26,901 nt of DNA, taken from positions 1 through 26,901 of the forward strand of contig CAZRMT010000011.1 of assembly GCA_964601265.1 (NCBI GenBank). The letters are read 5' to 3'. Below are positions 1-7,500 of this stretch, one piece after another. How positions within the stretch are numbered: position 1 is the first letter of the stretch; every line of letters begins with the position of its first letter. Below the pieces are notes generated by a model. That model did no database searches, was not told where the DNA came from, and worked only from the letters and a program-made list of their open reading frames with translations. The translations under genes and the position numbers were made by a program. The DNA is from UBA4675 sp964601265. GTDB lineage: Bacteria > Bacillota > Clostridia > Christensenellales > Borkfalkiaceae.

Positions 1-24
1 CGCTTTTGTCGGACAGCTATACTT

Positions 25-49
25 ATTGAACGGTCTTTTTTCGTTCAAT
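25..49. repeat. Inverted repeat with T-rich loop
   Basis: Eight-base arms ATTGAACG (25-32) and CGTTCAAT (42-49) flank a 9-base loop that is mostly T. It could be a transcription terminator for a gene left of the window, but the bases after the right arm are a C/T mix rather than a clean T run. It sits directly before the dispersed repeat that starts at 59. Confidence 0.4.
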
Positions 50-58
50 TCTCTTCTT

Positions 59-109
59 CCCGTCATTGCGAAGCCGTTGCAAACGGCTGTGGCAATCCTT
101 TCCTGCTAT
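59..109. repeat. Dispersed hairpin repeat, copy 1
   Basis: These 51 bases recur at 23932-23982 with a single mismatch (C to T, in the hairpin loop). The core is a hairpin, AGCCGTT (72-78) and AACGGCT (82-88) with a 3-base loop, flanked by ATTGC (65-69) and GCAAT (92-96), which can pair outside it. The outer blocks CGTCATTGCG and GTGGCAATCC look like a small palindromic element that I recall as common and multicopy in several bacterial groups. No coding potential is seen. Confidence 0.8.
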
Positions 110-193
110 GAACCACAGCCCATAATAAAGCGTCAATGGCTATATAAGTTTTATATCCACAACTCTTCACTCTTCATTCTTCTTTCTTCACTT

Positions 194-230
194 GCAAGGC
201 ATTAGCCTTGCATAATGTGGCAATCCTTTC
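194..230. repeat. Diverged partial copy of the hairpin repeat
   Basis: A perfect hairpin GCAAGGC (194-200), loop ATTA, GCCTTGC (205-211) is followed after five bases by GTGGCAATCCTTTC (217-230). That block is identical to the right flank of the repeat at 89-102. The hairpin core has a quite different sequence from copy 1 but is still fully paired, and the left flank CGTCATTGCG is missing. Confidence 0.55.
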
Positions 231-291
231 ATTATATACTATCCACTTCATACTATCTCTACAACGGCTATATAATATCCGTATCCTTTAC

Positions 292-387
292 CAAAGCAGA
301 GCCTTGTATATCACCAATGCGGTAGCATTGCATATCATTAGCGCTTTGCGTTGTATATCATCAATTTCGTAAGAAATTGTATATCTG
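292..387. repeat. Tandem array of four variable-stem hairpins
   Basis: Four short hairpins follow one another, separated by a conserved (T/C)ATATCA(T/C) linker. They are CAAAGC/GCCTTG (292-306, one mismatch), CAATGC/GCATTG (315-330), AGCGC/GCGTT (340-352, one G-T pair) and CAATTTC/GAAATTG (362-379). A last linker follows at 380-387. Stem sequences differ from unit to unit but remain complementary, so pairing rather than sequence seems to be kept. No open reading frame runs through it. The rest of 1-425 shows only AT-rich sequence and the repeats listed here. Confidence 0.6.
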
Positions 388-425
388 CCCGTCATGCATT
401 TTTTCTCCCTATCCCGATAAAACGC

Positions 426-455
426 TTGACTACCCCCCCCCCGATATTGTACAAT
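426..455 (+). promoter_or_regulatory. Promoter with a C10 tract in its spacer
   Basis: TTGACT (426-431) and TACAAT (450-455) are separated by 18 bases, a good sigma-A-type pair with one mismatch to consensus in each box. Ten consecutive C (433-442) fill most of the spacer. It lies 46 bases before the start codon at 502 and points at the lipoprotein gene. Gain or loss of C by slippage would change the spacer length directly. Confidence 0.65.
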
Positions 456-501
456 GATTTATGTGAATTTATTTCATAATAATTTTAAGGAGATTATTAA
501 G

Positions 502-960
502 ATGAAAAAAACTTTAACTATCTTAATGGCAACAATTTTAGCAATTTTATGTTTTGCAATGGTCGGCTGTAAAGACGAAGGTCTTAAAGAAAGCACCGTT
601 GTAGGCACCTATGAAATTGTAAGTATGTCTATGGCTGACGACGAAAATTCCGTCGAATACGATAAAGAAGCTTTAGAACAAATAGGCTATTCTATGACTA
701 TCGTACTTAACAAAGACAAAACTCTTACGGCTGATATGGACGGCGAAACGGCAACGGGAACTTGGAAAATCAACGGAAAGAGAGTCGCTATCACCATTGA
801 AGGAGAAACGCAAGAATTTTCTTACAGCAAAGGATATCTTTCTTATTCGGCAACCCAAACGACAGGCGACTACACAATGACTATGTCTATGCAGTTTAAA
901 AAGGTAACTTCTTCTGCATCTTCTTCCGACGAATCCGAAACTTCCATTGTCGGAACTTGA
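502..960 (+). CDS. Lipoprotein with lipocalin-like domain (ends at in-frame TGA)
   Basis: A secreted, lipid-anchored protein of 152 residues. The N-terminus MKKTLTILMATILAILC followed by MVGC is a lipoprotein signal peptide with the modified Cys at residue 23. I chose ATG 502 because AAGGAG (487-492) precedes it at the right distance and the signal peptide starts there; an in-frame ATG at 454 overlaps the promoter. After the anchor comes a lipocalin-like beta domain: a VGTYEI entry, then a short strand-rich repeat with TGTWKINGKRVAIT. A Ser/Glu-rich linker leads to IVGT and then TGA (958-960). The same frame stays open to 1227 and encodes a second domain of the same kind, so this looks like the first half of a two-domain protein. 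Its ligand is unknown. Confidence 0.75.
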   Translation: MKKTLTILMATILAILCFAMVGCKDEGLKESTVVGTYEIVSMSMADDENSVEYDKEALEQIGYSMTIVLNKDKTLTADMDGETATGTWKINGKRVAITIEGETQEFSYSKGYLSYSATQTTGDYTMTMSMQFKKVTSSASSSDESETSIVGT

Positions 961-1227
961 AATTTAACGAGTTATCTTTATAACGGCGAAGAAATGATAG
1001 GAGAGTTAGGCAACGGAACCGTTTCGTTTATTTTTAAGGCAGACGGAACGTTTGAAATGTTAGCTAGTTCTTCTAGCACTAACGCATCGACAAGCGGTAC
1101 TTACGAGGTAAACGGCAACGTTGTTACGGCTATTTCCTACGGCGAACCCCAAACGTTCACCATTCAAGCCGACGGAACTCTCGTTTGTGAAGACGACGGT
1201 CTTGTTTTAACCTTTACCAAGGCTTAA
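961..1227 (+). pseudogene. Second lipocalin-like domain, cut off by a TGA
   Basis: This continues the frame of the preceding lipoprotein with no other stop: after IVGT and TGA it reads NLTSYLYNGEEM and then a beta-rich domain with FIFKADGTFEML, SGTYEVNGNVVT and LVLTFTKA, ending in TAA. Lipocalin-like domains often begin VGTW or VGTY, and the first domain reads VGTY at the matching place. The simplest reading is that a TGG tryptophan codon became TGA. An internal ATG at 994 could start a 77-residue piece, but it lacks a signal peptide and would miss the first strand. The alternatives are stop-codon readthrough or a sequencing error. Confidence 0.55.
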
Positions 1228-1260
1228 TGCGTTCGATAAAATTTAACGTACAAAAACATA

Positions 1261-1294
1261 CACGGCTTACCGAAATAAGCCGTGTTTATTTTTA
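1261..1294 (+). terminator. Rho-independent terminator after the lipoprotein
   Basis: A perfect nine-base stem CACGGCTTA (1261-1269) and TAAGCCGTG (1276-1284) with a six-base loop is followed by TTTATTTTTA. It lies 34 bases after the TAA at 1227, so transcription of the split lipoprotein locus appears to reach the second domain. Confidence 0.85.
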
Positions 1295-1307
1295 CTTCCA
1301 ACCACAT

Positions 1308-1348
1308 AAAATCCGCTAGAATTTTAAACAAATCCTAGCGGGGATTTT
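1308..1348 (-). terminator. Rho-independent terminator for the 1362-2831 gene
   Basis: On the minus strand AAAATCCCCGCTAG pairs with CTAGCGGATTTT (two-base bulge) and runs into a T-rich stretch. It starts 14 bases past the stop codon at 1362 and is placed back to back with the plus-strand terminator, as expected between convergent genes. Confidence 0.7.
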
Positions 1349-1361
1349 AATTGTTACGTTG

Positions 1362-2831
1362 TTACTCGGTGATATATATCAAGTAATTCGTCTGTCCGTC
1401 AACGAAAACTATTTCTTCGCCACTCTCTACTTTCGTACCGTTTACGTAAGCGTACTTGCAATTGCTTGCGGTCATTCCGTTAAGTTTTAACACGTAGTAA
1501 TTATAATAATCATAACTTAACGAGCCACTCTCCACAGCCGAATCGTAGCTACTCTCGTCCAAAGTGGTTGCCCCGACGAAAACGTATCCGTCAGTAATGC
1601 TTTCGCTATTCGTGTAAAGATAGATATTGTCCGAAAAAGAACTCCATTTTGTTTGAGTAAACGGAATAGTACACTCTTCGTCTAAATACCACTGCGTATT
1701 GTCTTTAAACTCGCTTTTTAAATGCGTCGGTTTTAAATTGCCCACTTCTTCTCCGCAATAAACCGTTGCGTACGCGTTAGATACGTAATAACCGTTTACG
1801 TTAAAATATATATCTATCGGCATACCGCCACGATACGTAGCTTGCGAATCGCTCAAAACGGGACAATCGGTTGCGTCGTACTCGTTACTGAATTTACTTA
1901 CGTCTTTTGAGTTAGCCGTGCTTATTACGGTTACGTATCCCGAATCCTCGGTTTCGTTAATCGGAAAACGTTGCTCGTACGTTTCTTTACCCGTCGCACT
2001 CATTTCCTTTACGTAGTTTTTGTTAAAGGTAAAAGTTACTATGTATTCCGTCTCCATTTCTTCTATTTGCGTAAGCGCCTTTAACTCGTCGGAAAGAATT
2101 ATTTCCACGTTCAAATTCACGGTTAACACGTAGTTGCCCTTACTCTTTTTCGCTTTTGCTTTGACGGTAATATTCGTTTCGAACTCGTCAAGTTCTTCTT
2201 CAATACCTTGTTTCAACATATCCGTAAAGTCATTACAAGTATCGCACTCGTTTAAATACTCGTCGCTTGCAAGTTCGTCGGCAATATAATCGTTGAAATC
2301 AATCATATAAAAATCTTTATCCGCAAGATATTTATTATTGTCTTCAACGTCATACTTATAATACTTTCCGTCGCTTTCTTTTTGGAAAAGCGTCGTCGCA
2401 TAAACCTCATAATCAAAAGTTTCAGCACTATATTCTTTTTCGATAAGGTATCCTTTTTCGTTTACCAAATCGTAAGAAGCTTTATCAAGGTACGAGCTAA
2501 AACTTTTCGAATCTTCATACACCCCTCTATACTCGTCTAAAAACGCCTTTTTTGCGTCCTCGCTTGCCCAAGGTTCGCCGTCGGGGTTCGTATCGCCCAA
2601 ATCGCTTTTACTTTCGATTAGCGTTGAAACGCTCTCGTCAGACTCTAACCACTCGCAAGTAAAACCCTTTTCGTAGTTTTCCACGTTGCTCGTGTACAGC
2701 ATACTTTGTTTTAACACTTTAAACGCCTCGTCACAGCTCACCTTGTCGTCTTTACACGAAACGGTAAACGTAAGCGTCGCCATAATAAAACAAACGCATA
2801 AAAGACTAATAAATCTTTTTAATTTTTGCAT
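1362..2831 (-). CDS. Large lipoprotein with degenerate InlB-like C-terminal segment
   Basis: A 489-residue protein with a clear lipoprotein signal: MQKLKRFISLLCVCF, then TVSC, with the lipid-modified Cys at residue 26. GGGAGG lies before the ATG. The body (about 30-320) is rich in Asp, Glu, Lys and Tyr and matches no family I recognise. The last 140 residues contain YYVSNAYATVYCGEEVG, then WYLDEECTIPFTQ and DNIYLYTNSE. This resembles the W-Y-x-D-x-x-C-T-x-P-F and LYA/W core of InlB/Listeria-Bacteroides repeats in weakened form. It is likely exported and anchored to the membrane outer face. It is transcribed alone, with its own terminator and a palindrome-bearing upstream region. Function unknown. 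Confidence 0.8.
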   Translation of the reverse strand: MQKLKRFISLLCVCFIMATLTFTVSCKDDKVSCDEAFKVLKQSMLYTSNVENYEKGFTCEWLESDESVSTLIESKSDLGDTNPDGEPWASEDAKKAFLDEYRGVYEDSKSFSSYLDKASYDLVNEKGYLIEKEYSAETFDYEVYATTLFQKESDGKYYKYDVEDNNKYLADKDFYMIDFNDYIADELASDEYLNECDTCNDFTDMLKQGIEEELDEFETNITVKAKAKKSKGNYVLTVNLNVEIILSDELKALTQIEEMETEYIVTFTFNKNYVKEMSATGKETYEQRFPINETEDSGYVTVISTANSKDVSKFSNEYDATDCPVLSDSQATYRGGMPIDIYFNVNGYYVSNAYATVYCGEEVGNLKPTHLKSEFKDNTQWYLDEECTIPFTQTKWSSFSDNIYLYTNSESITDGYVFVGATTLDESSYDSAVESGSLSYDYYNYYVLKLNGMTASNCKYAYVNGTKVESGEEIVFVDGQTNYLIYITE

Positions 2832-2853
2832 ATTTTGCCTCCCTTATTTTTTG

Positions 2854-2873
2854 ACGGAATATTCCGTATTATC
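2854..2873 (-). promoter_or_regulatory. Palindrome next to a possible -10 box
   Basis: A perfect 14-base palindrome ACGGAATATTCCGT (2854-2867) lies 22 bases before the lipoprotein start. Directly upstream on the minus strand is GATAAT (2868-2873), a possible -10 box, which would place the transcription start inside the palindrome. No convincing -35 box is seen. It may be an operator or a small hairpin in the leader. Confidence 0.35.
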
Positions 2874-2910
2874 GCAAAACGAATAAACCGCTTTTAAAAA
2901 CTCTTCACGA

Positions 2911-3600
2911 CTACTTATATAATACGTTTTTTTGGTTTATTATTTTACCTTTCCCCGACGACAAAAGCGAAATAAAATGCTTCACGTCGGTTATTTTTTC
3001 TTCAAACTCCATACCCGATAGAATTTCTTGTTCGGCGTGGTGCAAATCGCTTCCGCCCGTAATTATTTTACCCTTTTCCTCGGCGTAAAATAAAGCAAGT
3101 CTGTTTTCGGACTCCGTTCTGCATGCGTTAAACGTTTCCACAGCGGGTGTTTTAGGAAAAAGCCTTATATGGTCTATATAATAAGCCTCGCGAAAGGGGT
3201 GTGCCTGAACCACGAACGCCCCGTTATCTCTTGCAAAATCTATGTAGTCGTTCGTATCTAATTTTTCTATTTCTTTTAACTTTTTAATTTTTTCACCGTC
3301 CCAACCGAACGTTAAAAAGTCTGTACCCTTATAGTAATATTCAAAAGCAAAAAACACGTCAAGTCTACCCTTTGCGTACTCTTTCGCTCTTTTGTACCCG
3401 ATACATAATTCGTCCGTCTTTTGTTCGAACGTTAAATTTTTTGCATACGCCTTGCTTGCGGGGCAGTTGAAAAAATGGTCGGTTATAAATATTCCGCTAT
3501 AATGATTAGCGATATATAGGTCGACTAATTCTTCGGCGGAAATGCGAGAGCAAAAACTTCCCGAATCGGTATGGCAATGAGTTTCGTATTTATACGTCAA
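2911..3600 (-). CDS. PHP-domain phosphoesterase
   Basis: A 229-residue metal-dependent phosphoesterase of the PHP superfamily. The metal ligands are visible in order: HCH (H8, H10), ITDH (D41, H42), FAFE (E87), QAHPF (H134) and GGSDLH (D185, H187). The domain covers almost the whole protein, so it stands alone rather than being part of a DNA polymerase or histidinol phosphatase fusion. The substrate cannot be told; family members act on nucleotide phosphates, phosphosugars or nucleic-acid ends. The start is TTG, preceded by GGAGG, and it overlaps the ftsY stop as TTGA, so translation is probably coupled to FtsY. It ends the long housekeeping operon; no clear terminator follows. Confidence 0.8.
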   Translation of the reverse strand: MTYKYETHCHTDSGSFCSRISAEELVDLYIANHYSGIFITDHFFNCPASKAYAKNLTFEQKTDELCIGYKRAKEYAKGRLDVFFAFEYYYKGTDFLTFGWDGEKIKKLKEIEKLDTNDYIDFARDNGAFVVQAHPFREAYYIDHIRLFPKTPAVETFNACRTESENRLALFYAEEKGKIITGGSDLHHAEQEILSGMEFEEKITDVKHFISLLSSGKGKIINQKNVLYK

Positions 3601-4493
3601 AACAAACCCTCCGTATAGTCGTCTCCGTCAAACGGTTCTAAATCGTCTATCGTTTCGCCCGTCCCCACAAAACTCACGGGAATATCCTCGTCAAAGCTTA
3701 ATCCTACTACAAATCCGCCCTTTGCGGTTCCGTCAAGCTTGGTAAGTACAACGCTGTCTATCCCAACCGCCTCGTCGAATACTTTTACTTGATTTACGGC
3801 GTTTTGTCCCGTAGTGGCGTCTAACACCATAAGTTTATAAAAATTAGCTTCGGGATAATTTTTTTCTACCGTTCTCGCCATTTTCTTAAGTTCTTCCATT
3901 AAGTTTGCCTTTACGTGAAGTCTGCCCGCCGTGTCTATTATCAGCACGTCTGTTTTTTTGGCTTTCATACTGTCTATTGCGTCGTACACCACGCCCGAGG
4001 GGTCGCTACCCTCCGCTTGCTTAATGATTTTTACCTTGGCTCTTTCCGCCCAAACGGTGAGTTGGTCGCCCGCGGCCGCCCTAAAAGTGTCGGCAACGGC
4101 AACGGTAACGGATAAACCTTGTTTCGAAAAGTACTTGGCAAGTTTTCCAACCGTAGTGGTTTTGCCCACTCCGTTTACGCCTATCATCATAATAACCGCA
4201 GGCGTAGTTATTTCCTCGGCTACCGTTTGCTCGAAAATTCCTTTAATTAGGTCTTTCAAAACTTTGGTAACCTCGTCTTTATCCTTAATTTTACGCTCTT
4301 TGACTTCGTCTTTTAAGTCGTTTACTATCGCCTCTACCGTGTTAAGCGATATATCCGCAGAAATTAAAATTTCTTCTAACTCCTCGTAAAACTCATCTCC
4401 GATTTTCCCCGAACCGAACAACGCCGAAAGCTTTGCCCCTAGCGAATCTTTCGTTTTCTTTAATGCCGAAAAAATCTTTTTAAATAATCCCAT
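3597..4493 (-). CDS. ftsY: Signal recognition particle receptor FtsY
   Basis: The SRP receptor GTPase, which docks ribosome-SRP complexes at the membrane. At 298 residues it has the short Gram-positive form: a basic N-terminal helix (MGLFKKIFSALKKTK) that can bind membrane, an N domain (about 25-95) and the G domain. GTPase motifs are intact: G1 GVNGVGKT (105-112), DTFRAAAGDQL (135-145), DTAGRLH (187-193), TKLDGTAKGG (251-260) and the closing GTGE-DDLEPFD. No long acidic A domain is present. It lies 62 bases after smc, the usual order in Bacillota, and overlaps the PHP gene. Confidence 0.97.
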   Translation of the reverse strand: MGLFKKIFSALKKTKDSLGAKLSALFGSGKIGDEFYEELEEILISADISLNTVEAIVNDLKDEVKERKIKDKDEVTKVLKDLIKGIFEQTVAEEITTPAVIMMIGVNGVGKTTTVGKLAKYFSKQGLSVTVAVADTFRAAAGDQLTVWAERAKVKIIKQAEGSDPSGVVYDAIDSMKAKKTDVLIIDTAGRLHVKANLMEELKKMARTVEKNYPEANFYKLMVLDATTGQNAVNQVKVFDEAVGIDSVVLTKLDGTAKGGFVVGLSFDEDIPVSFVGTGETIDDLEPFDGDDYTEGLF

Positions 4494-4528
4494 ACCGATA
4501 AAAACCCTTCTATAAGTCGATTTATTTT

Positions 4529-4550
4529 AGCCACCCTAAAAAGAGTGGCT
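4529..4550 (-). repeat. Inverted repeat between smc and ftsY
   Basis: Eight-base arms (4529-4536 and 4543-4550, one G-T pair on the minus strand) surround a six-base loop. On the minus strand the stem is followed by AAAATAAAT rather than a T run, so it is not a standard terminator. An RNA processing or stability element, or a partial terminator, is possible. Confidence 0.35.
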
Positions 4551-4555
4551 GAAAA

Positions 4556-7500
4556 TTATTTATTAAGTCCCATTCTGTCAACGTCGGTAATTTTAACGCT
4601 AACCGTTTTGGAAACGCCCTTTTCAGGCATAGTTACGCCGTACAATGCGTCCGCTCTTTCCATAGTCGGCTTTTTGTGCGTTATAACTATAAACTGCGTA
4701 TCCTCGGAGAACTTCTTTAAGTAATTTGCAAACCTTGCCACGTTTGCGTCGTCCAAAGGCGCCTCTATTTCGTCGAGTACGCAGAACGGCAACGGACGAA
4801 GTTTTAAAATGGCGAACAATATCGCAATAGCCGTCAACGCTTGTTCTCCACCCGAAAGCAAGCTTATGCTCTTTAACGATTTTCCCGGAGGTTGAGCCTT
4901 TATTTCTATACCTGCGTCCAACGGGTCCTCGCCCTCTTCTATGGGTTCAACGACTAAGTCTGCGTCGCCTCCGCCGAACATTACTTTGAATATCGTCTTG
5001 AAGTATTCTCTGATTTGAGCAAAGCCTTTATCGAATTTCTTTTGCAAGTCCTCGGTTAAAATCTTAACCGCCTTATCCATATCGTCGGCGCCCTTTTCCA
5101 TATCTTCTTTTTGCGCAAGAAGCGTTAAATACTCGTTATTGTCCGCCTCGTATTCTTCGGGAGCGGTGGGGTTGATAGGACCTAAAAAGTTTATTCTCGT
5201 CCTTAAACGCTTCATTTCTTGCGCGCCCTCGTCAAGGTTGTACTCTTCCGCCTTAAACTCTTTACATTCTTCGTAATCAAGCTGATAAGACGAATATACT
5301 TTTTCTTGCAAGAACTCTAAATCGGAGTCTATTTTTATAAGTCCGTTTTCTTGAGCGTGCCTCTTTTCGTTTAAAGCGTTAATCTGCTCGTTTAAGTACA
5401 TTCTCTTTTCTTCGTCTTGACGAATAAGTTCGTTGAGTTCGTTCTTTCTTGCGGTAAGTTTTTCGAGTTCCTTTTTCAAAGAATCTATTTCCGCTTGTTC
5501 TTCTTCCGACAACGCTTTTTTGTCTGCGTCCTTTTGAGCGGAAGAAATCTTTTCGTTGTCGACGGCAATTAAAGAGTTGTTCTTTTCTATTTGCTCGTAG
5601 TAGCCCTTTATGGACAACGCTATTTTTTTCTTTTCGCCGTCTATATTGATAAGCTCCTGTCTCTTTTCCGCAAGCTCCGTTTGTAAAAGGGTACGCTTTT
5701 CGACAAGCTCTTCTTTTTGGCGTTTCAATGCGTCGAAGTTTTCTTTTTGCTTTTGAGAATCGGAAGAAATAGCGTTCCTTTCCTCTAACAACATTTTATT
5801 GCCCTTACTTGCGTCGCTGTATTGACTGCTCAATCCCGAAAGCTTTTCGTTTACTATCTTTAAAGCTTCCGTATAGCTGTCTATATCCGCCTTTATCGTT
5901 TCGTATACGGAAGAAATTCCCGCAAGCTGTTCTTTTAAAGAAGCTACTTCGCCTTTTACGGTAGACGACTTGGAGTTAAGTTCGTTCAATTCTTCAAACA
6001 GTCTGTCGCTCTTTTCGACCAAAGCGTCTTTTTGCTTTTTAAGGTCGAGCATAAGCCTGCTCTTTTCGCCTAAAACTTTTTCTATATCGCCCACTTGTTG
6101 CCCCGCAGACAAAAGTCCAGAAGAAGTTTGTTTTACCGAACCTCCCGTCATACTTCCGTTGGGGTTATATACTTGTCCGTCGAGCGTTACTATTTTAAAA
6201 CCGAAACGATAGGTTTTTGCAATTCTTAAAGCGCTGTCGTTGTCTTGACAGATAAGCGTGTTGCCAAGCAAATGTTGAACTACGGGCGCGAACTCGTCGT
6301 TAAATTTAACCAGCTCGGTAGCAAGTCCCACCGCTCCTCTTTCACGCTTTGCGCTTCTCGTTTCGGGAGCGTCGTATCTCGGCTTTACGCTGTTTAACGG
6401 TAAACAAGTCAAACGACCTATTTTGTTGACTTTTAAATATTCCAAAACGTATTTAGCGTCGTCGGGCGTTTGCGTGATTACGTATTGCGCCGCCGCGCCC
6501 AAAGCCGTTTCAATAGCTATTTCGTACGCTTTTTCGGTATTGATTACGCTTGCAACCAACCCTTTTATCTTGTTTTTAAGCGAAGAATTAGTCGTTGCGT
6601 CCTTCATAACACGCTGAACAACGCCGTTATATCCTTCGTAAGAATCCTTTATGCGTTGATACACGTTGTACTTGGATTGAAGCGCCGAAAGCTCGGAATT
6701 AAGATTATAAATCTTTTCCGACAACGCCTCGGTTTTATCGTCCGTTTCGGCAATTTCTTGCTCTTTTTTGTCGCATTTATCTTTGTAAAGAGCCAAAAGC
6801 TCCTCTTTTTCTTTAAGCGCCGTTTCGCACTTTTCCTTAGAAAATACCGTCTGTTTATATTTTTCCTTTAACTCGTTGAGTTTTTGGATAACCTCTTTCT
6901 GACGCTCGGAAATAACGCTCTGTTCGGCTTCCAGCGAACCTAAACTCTGCATAACCTTGGCTAGGTTTTCAGCGCTTTCCAACGCCTTGTTGTGGGCGGA
7001 AAGTTGTTCCATTTCGCCCTCGTCTATTTTCAGAGTTAATGCCGAAATTTCAGAATTTAAAGCTGAAATTTGCTCGGAAATATCGGCGACTGATTTTTCG
7101 AGTTCTTTCTTTCTCTCGTCGCACTCTTTATCGTCCGCATTTAAGTTCTCGATAGAAAAACGAGCGGAAGTGTTTTCCTTTATTAAACGGTCGATTTCCG
7201 TCTTTAAAAAGCTGATACGCTCGTTGAATACTTGCGCTTCGCCCTCTCTTTTGGTAACGCCTACCGTTTTATCCAAAATCACGGCGTTAAGCTCGGCGAT
7301 TTGTCCGTCCGCGGAACCCGCCTCCGCGCTATGTACGTTATAATTATGTTGAGCCTCGTTTAAAGCGGAAGTAAAGGAGAAAATTTCTTCCTTTATTTCG
7401 TCTATCTTTTTATTGATAACCTCACGCTTACCGTTTGCGCTTTCGTAGTTATAAATATACGTGTTTATTTCGTGGAATTTTAATTCCTTTGCCAAACGGT

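Noticed and set aside
292..387. CRISPR array
   Set aside because: Units are short and of uneven length, and the variable parts are themselves palindromes rather than unique spacers; no cas genes are near.
958..960. TGA read as tryptophan by an altered genetic code, or as selenocysteine
   Set aside because: TGA ends rlmB, mrnC, ftsY, lspA, the HNH gene and others at proper places, and tryptophan is TGG throughout. Nothing suggests a selenoprotein family.
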